From Cohnella abietis (GTDB lineage: Bacteria; Bacillota; Bacilli; Paenibacillales; Paenibacillaceae), in the NCBI RefSeq assembly GCF_004295585.1, contig NZ_AP019400.1:4996001-5060000 (forward strand): a DNA stretch of 64,000 nt. Direction: 5' to 3'. Position 1 is the first letter of the stretch, and the number at the start of each line of letters is the position of its first letter. The notes under the pieces were generated by a model. The model saw only the letters and a program-made list of their open reading frames with translations, searched no databases and had not been told where the DNA came from. Positions 58,667-64,000 of this stretch are shown in pieces. Both the position numbers and the translations under genes were made by a program.

Positions 58667-58870
58667 TTAGCGACCGGATAGTTGTTGCTCAGCGATTTGG
58701 ACCAGTTTCTTGGTGATATATCCACCGAGGGAACCTGCATCTCGGGAAGTTACGTTACCGTAATATCCGTCCGCTGGAATTTGAACACCTAAGGATTGAG
58801 CTGCTTCGACCTTCAAACTTTGCAATGCTGCTCTTGCTTGTGGTACAACTAGCTGGTTGTTTGATGCCAT
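58667..58870 (-). CDS. Alpha/beta-type small acid-soluble spore protein
   Basis: A 67-residue DNA-binding protein that coats spore DNA and protects it. It has the two family signatures: a region starting LVVPQARAALQSLKVEAAQSLG and the second half DGYYGNVTSRDAGSLGGYITKKLV, including the GPR protease region before the helix (VEAAQSLGV). It is a single-gene unit. A second member lies at 62.1 kb. Confidence 0.96.
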   Translation of the reverse strand: MASNNQLVVPQARAALQSLKVEAAQSLGVQIPADGYYGNVTSRDAGSLGGYITKKLVQIAEQQLSGR

Positions 58871-59004
58871 GATTTAAAATCTCCCTTCGACTAGATGATT
58901 GGTTTGCAAGCTTGCCAACTTAGTATGCTAGAAACGAAGGAAAATATGCTTGCTTTTAATGATTTTTCAGAATGCTTTTATAAGCCTTACGAGGAGGTGA
59001 ATTT

Positions 59005-59178
59005 ATGAGCAAATCTCTATCGCTTTTTTTCGCAGTTGCTTCAGTCATTCTCCTACTCGCGACTGCTTTCTCCATTAGCAATAACGGCTGGTTAACCCTA
59101 TTATTTAGCGTTCTCACCCTTGCCATGATTGCTTTCGGGTTCATCACGAAAGCAAGGCTAAGAAAAAAAAATCAGTAG
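59005..59178 (+). CDS. Small two-helix membrane protein (DUF5325-like)
   Basis: A 57-codon gene with GAGGAGGTG before the ATG (spacing about 7). The product has two hydrophobic segments (LFFAVASVILLLATAFSI and LLFSVLTLAMIAFGFITK) and a basic end (KARLRKKNQ). Length and layout are like the DUF5325/YlaF group, with low certainty. Its stop codon directly abuts that of trpS on the other strand. Confidence 0.75.
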   Translation: MSKSLSLFFAVASVILLLATAFSISNNGWLTLLFSVLTLAMIAFGFITKARLRKKNQ

Positions 59179-60177
59179 TTATTTACGAACTTGCGGCAAA
59201 AATCCCATCGCTTCCTTAGCTTTAATAAGGGTTGATTGCGCCACAGCGTTAGCACGTTCTGCTCCATCACGCAATATTTGTTGAATTTCACCAGATGATC
59301 GAATTTCAGAATATTTTTTTTGCAGCGGCTCTAAAGCTTGGACAACAACCTCAGCTAAGTCCTTCTTAAATGCGCCGTATCCTTGACCATCATAAGCGGC
59401 TTGCACCTGCTCAATCGTCTGACCGGAGCATTGTGCGAAGATCGTCATTAGATTGCTAACCTCAGGCTTATTCTGAACGTCAAATATAATTTCCCGGCCC
59501 AAGTCCGTTTTGGCTCGGGAGATTTTTTTGCGTATATCTTCAGGGCTATCCAGCAGAGCAATATAGCTTCCAACATTCGGACTGCTTTTGCTCATTTTTT
59601 TGGTACCGTCATCCAATGACATAATTCTTGCTCCGACCTTAGGAATTAAAGGCTCCGGAACAACGAATGTATCGCCATAACGATAATTGAAACGTCCTGC
59701 CAAATCGCGGGTAAGCTCTAAATGCTGCTTCTGATCATCTCCGACTGGAACAAGATTAGAATTGTAGAGTAGAATATCTGCTGCCATTAGTGATGGATAG
59801 ACAAGCAGTCCTGCTCCAATAGCATCCTTACCCTCCGACTTGTCTTTGTACTGTGTCATCCGCTCTAGCTCGCCCATATAGCTTAAAGTCGTAAGCAACC
59901 ATCCAAGCTCCGCGTGAGCGGGTACATGGGATTGCATGAAGATCGCTGCTTGCGCAGGATCCAGTCCGGCGGCTATGAACAAAGCAGCTACTGATTCGCT
60001 CTGCTCACGCAGTGCTGCAGGCTCCTGAGGAACTGTAATCGCATGTAGATCAACGACCATGAAGAAGCTATCGTAATCATTTTGCAGCTCAACGAAATTT
60101 TTAATTGCCCCAATGTAATTTCCCAGTGTCAGCTTGCCGCTTGGTTGAATACCAGACAATACCCGTAATTTAGACAT
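59179..60177 (-). CDS. trpS: Tryptophanyl-tRNA synthetase
   Basis: Charges tRNA-Trp. The 332-residue class I synthetase has the HIGH-equivalent PSGKLTLGNYIGA near the N-terminus and the KMSKS loop in KKMSKSSPN. In TLGNY the first position of the HIGH-like motif is Thr. Length matches the family. Expression is controlled by the T-box leader immediately upstream. Confidence 0.97.
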   Translation of the reverse strand: MSKLRVLSGIQPSGKLTLGNYIGAIKNFVELQNDYDSFFMVVDLHAITVPQEPAALREQSESVAALFIAAGLDPAQAAIFMQSHVPAHAELGWLLTTLSYMGELERMTQYKDKSEGKDAIGAGLLVYPSLMAADILLYNSNLVPVGDDQKQHLELTRDLAGRFNYRYGDTFVVPEPLIPKVGARIMSLDDGTKKMSKSSPNVGSYIALLDSPEDIRKKISRAKTDLGREIIFDVQNKPEVSNLMTIFAQCSGQTIEQVQAAYDGQGYGAFKKDLAEVVVQALEPLQKKYSEIRSSGEIQQILRDGAERANAVAQSTLIKAKEAMGFLPQVRK

Positions 60178-60208
60178 AAAGAATCAACCCCCAGTTTATT
60201 TTAAACAC

Positions 60209-60496
60209 AAAAAAAGCCCTCCTCCGCAAGGGACGAGAAAGCCGTGGTACCACCCTTATTCGTATCGCGTCAGAGCCTCTAACCCTGCTCATAACATACG
60301 ATACCTTCAGTTCCATTAACGGGGAACAGTCGGAGAGCATAGGACGCTAAATACCAATAACGTCGTTTCGCTCTCAGCTCCAAGATCCATTCCGCAAGAC
60401 AGGCACACCGGCTTCCAGCAATCACCGGCTCTCTGGGAGCGCTCTGTTCTAGCGTACTTGTTCTCTTCATCGCAGATTGTGCTTTAGTTGTTACTC
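60209..60496 (-). promoter_or_regulatory. T-box leader of trpS
   Basis: The minus-strand leader holds the conserved T-box AGGGTGGTACCACGG (60242-60256), which pairs with the uncharged tRNA acceptor end, and a terminator with a long T-run (A-run at 60209-60215). Stem I shows the AGAGAGCCGGTGATTGC-type loop elements. The specifier is probably TGG (Trp) at 60387-60389, in GAATGGATC. Uncharged tRNA-Trp should turn on trpS. Confidence 0.92.
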
Positions 60497-60524
60497 ATTA
60501 TACCTCTCACTAAAGCTTTGTCAA
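60497..60524 (-). promoter_or_regulatory. Promoter of the trpS T-box transcript
   Basis: On the minus strand TTGACA (60519-60524), 16-bp spacer, TATAAT (60497-60502). Both hexamers match the consensus exactly. Confidence 0.88.
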
Positions 60525-60600
60525 CTTAAAGAGGAGTTTCGTGAGTGAGGAGTGTCCGAATTGGGGTGTGGAAAGTGCCCAATTCGTGGATAGTTACAAC

Positions 60601-60685
60601 AACTGCCAAGGCAACTGCCAAGGCAACTGCCACAGCAACTGCCACTGCAACTGCCAAGGCAACTGCCACAGCAACTGCCACAGCT
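60601..60685. repeat. 12-bp tandem repeats
   Basis: About seven units of AACTGCCAAGGC or AACTGCCACAGC. On the minus strand they read as Gly/Ser/Cys codons. Confidence 0.9.
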
Positions 60686-60772
60686 GGATTTGCTGCGTAG
60701 CTTTAGCTGGGTAAACAAACCATCCTCCTCATGAGTGGACGGCGCAGGGACGGTACCTTTCGTCACGTAGGC

Positions 60773-61434
60773 GAGATAGTGAACGCTTCGTTCTCTATCG
60801 CGGCCTTTTACGCCTCTGCGGGCGAGTTAGTGAACGCTTCGTTCTCTATACGGGCCCTTTGCGCCTCTGCGGGCGAGTTAGTGAACGCTCGGTTCTCTGT
60901 ACGGGCCTTTTACGCCTCTGCGGGCGAGTTAGTGTACGCTTCGTCCTCTATCGCGGTCTCTTGCGCCTCTGAGGTCAGATAGTGAATGCTACGTTCTCTA
61001 TCGCGGCCTTTTACGCCTCTGCTGGCGAGTTAGTGTACGCTTCGTTCTCTATCGCGGTCTTTTGCGCCTCTGCGGGCGAGTTAGTGTACGCTTCGTCCTC
61101 TATCGCGGTCTCTTGCGCCTCTTCGGGCGAGATAGTGAACGCTTCGTTCTCTATACGGGCCTTTCGTGCTGTTGCGAGCGAGATAGTGAACGCCCGGTTC
61201 TCTATACGGGCCTTTCGCGCCTCTGCGGGCGAGATAGTGAACGCTTCGTCCTCTATCGCGGTCTTTTGCGCCTCTGCGGGCGAGATAGTGAACGCTTCGT
61301 TCTCTATACGGGCCTTTCGTGCTGTTGCGAGCGAGATAGTGAACGCTTCGTTCTCTATCGAGGTCTTTTTCGCTTTTGCAGGCGAGTTAGTGAACGCTTC
61401 GTCCTCTATCGCGGTCTTTTGCGCCTCTGCGGGC
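60773..61434. repeat. 51-bp tandem repeat array, family A (copy 2)
   Basis: Thirteen units from 60773; starts fall at 51-bp steps except for a 1-bp deletion in the unit that ends near 60975. Each contains TTAGTGAACG (or ATAGTGAACG), four bases (usually CTTC), GTTCTCTAT, and GCCTCTGCGGGCGAG. Longer than copy 1 at 2130-2455 but clearly the same family. Confidence 0.95.
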
Positions 61435-61850
61435 GAGGCGGTCTTGGGTTGGTTGGGCGGTCTCGGGTTGGTTGGGCGGTCTTGGGTTGTGGCGGTCTTG
61501 GGTTCATTCGGCGGTCTTTGGTTGGTTGGGCGGTCTTGGGTTGTTTGGGTGATCTTTGGTTCGTTCGACGGTCTTGATTGGTTGGGCAGTCTTTGGTTCG
61601 TTGGGCGGTCTTTGGTTCGTTGGGCGGTCTTGGGTTCGTTGGGTGGTCTTGGGTTGGTTGGGCGGTCTTGGTTCGTTGGGCGGTCTTGGGGTGGTTGGCG
61701 GTCTCGGGTTGGTTGGGCGGTCTTTGGTTGGTTGGGCGGTCTTTGGTTGGTTGGGCGGTCTTGGTTCGTTGGGCGGTCTTGGTTCGTTGGGCGGTCTTGG
61801 TTCGTTGGGCGGTCTTTGGTTCGTTGGGCGGTGTGCTTGGTTGTGGTTGT
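61435..61850. repeat. GT-rich 18-19-bp tandem repeats
   Basis: More than 20 copies of GGCGGTCTTGGTTCGTTG or GGCGGTCTTTGGTTGGTTG, with 18- and 19-bp forms mixed. Strong strand asymmetry: almost no A and very G/T-rich on the plus strand. Confidence 0.9.
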
Positions 61851-62094
61851 GGCGATGTTTGGTTGAGGCAGCACTGGTTGAGGCAATGTTAGTTGAGTTG
61901 ATTCGGTCGGTTATTGGCTGAGTCGGTGTCTCGTTGCGGCGGGTTGAGTCGCTCTTTGGTTGCGGCTGTGTTAGTTCAGTCGGCGGTTAGTTGAGTCGGC
62001 GTTCGGTTATCCGTATCCTCACTTTTATTAGTTTCAAATAAATGCATATCCCTTCCAATAAAGCCCATACTACGTTCAAAGGAGGTGAGCGATA

Positions 62095-62316
62095 GTGGCA
62101 TCACGTTCACGCAGCAATTCCCTCGTTGTTCCTCAGGCCGCCCAAGCGTTGGAGCAATTGAAGTTCGAAGTCGCACAGGAGCTAGGAATTCAGCTTCCTA
62201 GGGATGGCTATTACGGTAACCTATTAACTCGCGAAGCCGGCGCTATCGGGGGAGAAATTACCCGTCGACTAGTTGAAATGGCTGAGCATCAAATTTCTGG
62301 ACAATTCGGTCGTTAA
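62095..62316 (+). CDS. Alpha/beta-type small acid-soluble spore protein
   Basis: A 73-residue spore DNA-binding protein with GTG start, AGGAGG 9 bases upstream. Signatures NSLVVPQAAQALEQLKFEVA and DGYYGNLLTREAGAIGGEITRR are those of the family. It has a slightly longer, Arg/Ser-rich N-terminus (ASRSRSN) and C-terminus (GQFGR) than the copy at 58.7 kb. Divergent from trpS across the repeat island. Confidence 0.95.
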   Translation: MASRSRSNSLVVPQAAQALEQLKFEVAQELGIQLPRDGYYGNLLTREAGAIGGEITRRLVEMAEHQISGQFGR

Positions 62317-62339
62317 AACTAACCCTCTATGTACACCAA

Positions 62340-62382
62340 AAATCCGGCATACCCTCTCCGAAAGGGTAGTATGCCGGATTTC
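62340..62382. terminator. Bidirectional terminator after the second SASP gene
   Basis: AAATCCGGCATAC pairs with GTATGCCGGATTT; TCATTTT follows on the plus strand. The hypothetical gene at 62399 ends just beyond it. Confidence 0.85.
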
Positions 62383-62398
62383 ATTTTATGTATAAATG

Positions 62399-62797
62399 CT
62401 ATTCGCTAGATGCTTCTTTACGATCTTGCCTCTTAGGTGAAAACCGGAACATCAAGTTAGCCATGTTGTAGTTAGATTCAAATTGGACGCTCAAGTATAC
62501 CTTATCTTGCTTCACCACAAAGTCGTATGATATTTCCCCATGCGTCCACCCGCTTTTGTGACGAAGCGCCTCGACGGCAAGCCGTCTGAGAAGCATAACC
62601 TGTGGAACTGACATTCCGTTAGCACCTTGACCCGAAGTACCGCAATCCACTGGAAGGTGTCGAATCCCAAATCTGCCGACCGCATCATCACGAATTTGTA
62701 AGACAATCGTACCTGCGGTCAAACCTCTTAATTCCCCACTCAATTTCTCTAACGCTACATCCACTTGCCGGGCTAATGGAACCTGATTCACTGACAT
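62399..62797 (-). CDS. Conserved hypothetical protein
   Basis: A 132-residue soluble protein with GGAGGAG 4-5 bases before the ATG. The N-terminal half is alpha/beta (VDVALEKLSGELRGLTAGTI, then VLQIRDDAVGRFGIRHLP); the middle has DCGTSGQGANGMSVPQVMLLRR. I do not recognise a family. A single-gene unit. Confidence 0.7.
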   Translation of the reverse strand: MSVNQVPLARQVDVALEKLSGELRGLTAGTIVLQIRDDAVGRFGIRHLPVDCGTSGQGANGMSVPQVMLLRRLAVEALRHKSGWTHGEISYDFVVKQDKVYLSVQFESNYNMANLMFRFSPKRQDRKEASSE

Positions 62798-62922
62798 TAT
62801 TCTCCTCCTTTTGGTTTAATACTCATATTGACTAGGTATTTACTAATGCGACTTCAGGCTCATTATAATTGAATATTTTGAATATTACAATCATTTTGTC
62901 TAAATATGGTTTATTTTGTAAC

Positions 62923-62964
62923 AAAAAACCTTTAAAACCACGAATTGTAGCGGTTTTAAAGGTT
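62923..62964 (-). terminator. Terminator of the M3 peptidase gene
   Basis: AACCTTTAAAACC pairs with GGTTTTAAAGGTT around a 12-base loop; TTTTTTG follows on the minus strand. Confidence 0.9.
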
Positions 62965-62983
62965 TCTTCTGTTTGTTCTAAGG

Positions 62984-64000
62984 CTATTCCTTACATAATT
63001 GTTCGAAAGTCTCTACATCGGAGACAGCTCTAGCAACAGCGTCCCTCCAGAACTGTGGCTCGTCTAGTGCAACATTGAGATGTTTGGATGCTAGCTGCTC
63101 CACTGTCATTACTCCCGTATCTCGCAGAAGCTGATCATAACGCTTGCTGAAGGATTCACCCTCTCGTTCAGCTATAGCTACGAGCCCTGTGCTAAACAAG
63201 TAGCCAAACGTATAAGGGAAATTATAGAAAGGAACATCGGTTAAATAAAAATGTAGCTTCGATGCCCAGAAGTGAGGGTGCCAGTTATCGAGAGCATCGC
63301 CAAATGCTTCTTTCTGTGCAGCTGTCATAAGCTCGCTTAATTCTGTTGCCTCAAGCATTCCGGCAGCACGACGTTCATAAAAGCGAGTTTCAAACAAAAA
63401 GCGAGCGCGTATATTCATGCAGAATGCAACTGCACGCTGCAGACGCTCATCAAGCAGAGCCAATTTCTCTTCCTTGCTTTCTGCTCTGCGCAGCAACGCA
63501 TCGTTAACGATAGCTTCTGCGAAGGTAGAGGCTGTCTCAGCAACATTCATTGCGTAATCCTGCGCTAATGGTGGAAGATCTTCGACTAACGCCCCATGAT
63601 AAGCATGGCCCAGTTCATGTGCAAGCGTCGAAACATTACCAGGTGTTCCGGAATAGGTCATGAATATCCGGCTCTGACGGCTCAAGGGTAGGCTTGTGCA
63701 GAAGCCCCCTGGTCTTTTGCCAGGACGGTCCTCAGCCTCAATCCAATGCTTCTCAAACGCAGTCTTGGCTAGCTCGGCCATGTCCGCTGAGAATTGCTGA
63801 AAAGCGTCTATGATCAACCCAGCAGCCTCATCATAAGGGATTTTTGCTTGACTCGTTGCAATAGGAGCATCAACGTCATGCCAGGAAAGCTTCTCCTTAC
63901 CGAAGCGCTGTGCCTTCAGCTTTAAGTACCTCTTGAGCGGCTCAATCCCTTCCTCGACCGCTGACCACATCGCGTTAAGAGTCTCTTGACTCATTCGATT
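62984..64000 (-). CDS. M3-family oligoendopeptidase (partial)
   Basis: The C-terminal 338 residues of a zinc peptidase of the PepF/thimet family, which cuts short peptides in the cytoplasm. The zinc site is HELGHAYH (HExxH), with further conserved FAEAIVNDALL containing the third ligand Glu about 28 residues later, and YFTFPYTFGYLFS-like FYNFPYTFGYLFSTG. Family members have about 560-600 residues, and the frame stays open to the window edge, so the 5' end lies outside. Confidence 0.92.
   Translation of the reverse strand, partial: NRMSQETLNAMWSAVEEGIEPLKRYLKLKAQRFGKEKLSWHDVDAPIATSQAKIPYDEAAGLIIDAFQQFSADMAELAKTAFEKHWIEAEDRPGKRPGGFCTSLPLSRQSRIFMTYSGTPGNVSTLAHELGHAYHGALVEDLPPLAQDYAMNVAETASTFAEAIVNDALLRRAESKEEKLALLDERLQRAVAFCMNIRARFLFETRFYERRAAGMLEATELSELMTAAQKEAFGDALDNWHPHFWASKLHFYLTDVPFYNFPYTFGYLFSTGLVAIAEREGESFSKRYDQLLRDTGVMTVEQLASKHLNVALDEPQFWRDAVARAVSDVETFEQLCKE

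Larger units (their letters stand above)
60525..62094. other. 1.6-kb repeat island between trpS and a SASP gene
   Basis: Three different tandem-repeat types follow one another: 12-bp units (about 60601-60685), 51-bp units (60773-61434) and GT-rich 18-19-bp units (about 61435-61850). About 200 bp of GT-rich sequence follows before the SASP ribosome-binding site. Long open frames exist on both strands, but none has a convincing ribosome-binding site and their products are pure repeat. Confidence 0.8.

Noticed and set aside
60521..61921. Open frames up to 294 codons over the repeat island
   Set aside because: Low-complexity repeat products; a 1-bp deletion in one unit breaks the plus-strand frame; no ribosome-binding site.

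Overview
The window is chromosomal DNA from a spore-forming Firmicute, most likely Paenibacillaceae (Paenibacillus, Cohnella or a relative). This rests on gene content: two alpha/beta-type small acid-soluble spore proteins, GerQ, a YheC/YheD-type coat protein, Spo0E and Sda sporulation checkpoints, a YjcZ-type mini-protein, SLH-anchored surface proteins, DnaB/DnaI replication loaders, coproheme decarboxylase HemQ, the futalosine enzyme MqnE and a yutM/yutJ/yuzB/yutI block like that of Bacillus subtilis. I see no rRNA, tRNA, prophage, insertion sequence or CRISPR array.

Layout. 0-5 kb: a CPBP membrane protease and uvrC converge on an array of 51-bp repeats. 5-8.2 kb: sulfate uptake operon (binding protein, CysT, CysW, YezD) without its ATPase. 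8.4-11 kb: dnaB-dnaI. 11-19.5 kb: secreted FAD oxidoreductase, GtrA and YuiB membrane proteins, hemQ, and two large surface proteins. 19.7-21.7 kb: marR and an MFS pump. 21.7-26 kb: aspartase, type II NADH dehydrogenase with a small coupled partner, and YumC. 26-28.5 kb: a zinc-ribbon protein, sda with a cluster of DnaA boxes, a YheC/D-like protein, spo0E, a candidate structured RNA and a type I toxin-like peptide. 29.4-35.4 kb: a sugar ABC transporter with its LacI regulator, bracketed by two same-orientation copies of one 51-bp repeat family. 36.5-41 kb: Fe-S and menaquinone genes (yutM, mqnE, yutJ, yuzB, yutI) and a short-chain dehydrogenase. 41-48.7 kb: HEPN protein, ctaA, thioredoxin, DUF2515, a SpoVB/MurJ-like flippase, ThuA, DUF456 and a HAD phosphatase. 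48.8-52.7 kb: a cell-wall group (class B PBP, transglutaminase-like membrane protein). 52.8-59 kb: MFS transporter, Toprim protein, sco and ctaB, gerQ, YfhP-like protein, SASP. 59-62 kb: trpS with its T-box leader, then a 1.3-kb island of nested tandem repeats, then a second SASP. The window ends inside an M3-family oligopeptidase gene.

How the parts fit. Respiration is a strong theme: heme (hemQ, ctaA, ctaB, sco), menaquinone (mqnE), NADH oxidation (ndh, yutJ), and Fe-S handling (yutM, yutI). Sporulation is the second. The best regulatory observation is sda, a 47-codon gene easy to miss, whose promoter is preceded by five close matches to the DnaA box; this is the arrangement known to couple replication to sporulation in B. 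subtilis. The most unusual feature is five intergenic arrays from three sequence families, all with a 51- or 52-bp period (about five helical turns). One family occurs at 2.1 and 60.8 kb; another flanks the sugar transporter locus.

Many starts given here differ from the longest open frame because a Shine-Dalgarno sequence picks a downstream codon. All assignments come from reading the sequence without database searches; promoters and terminators are predictions.
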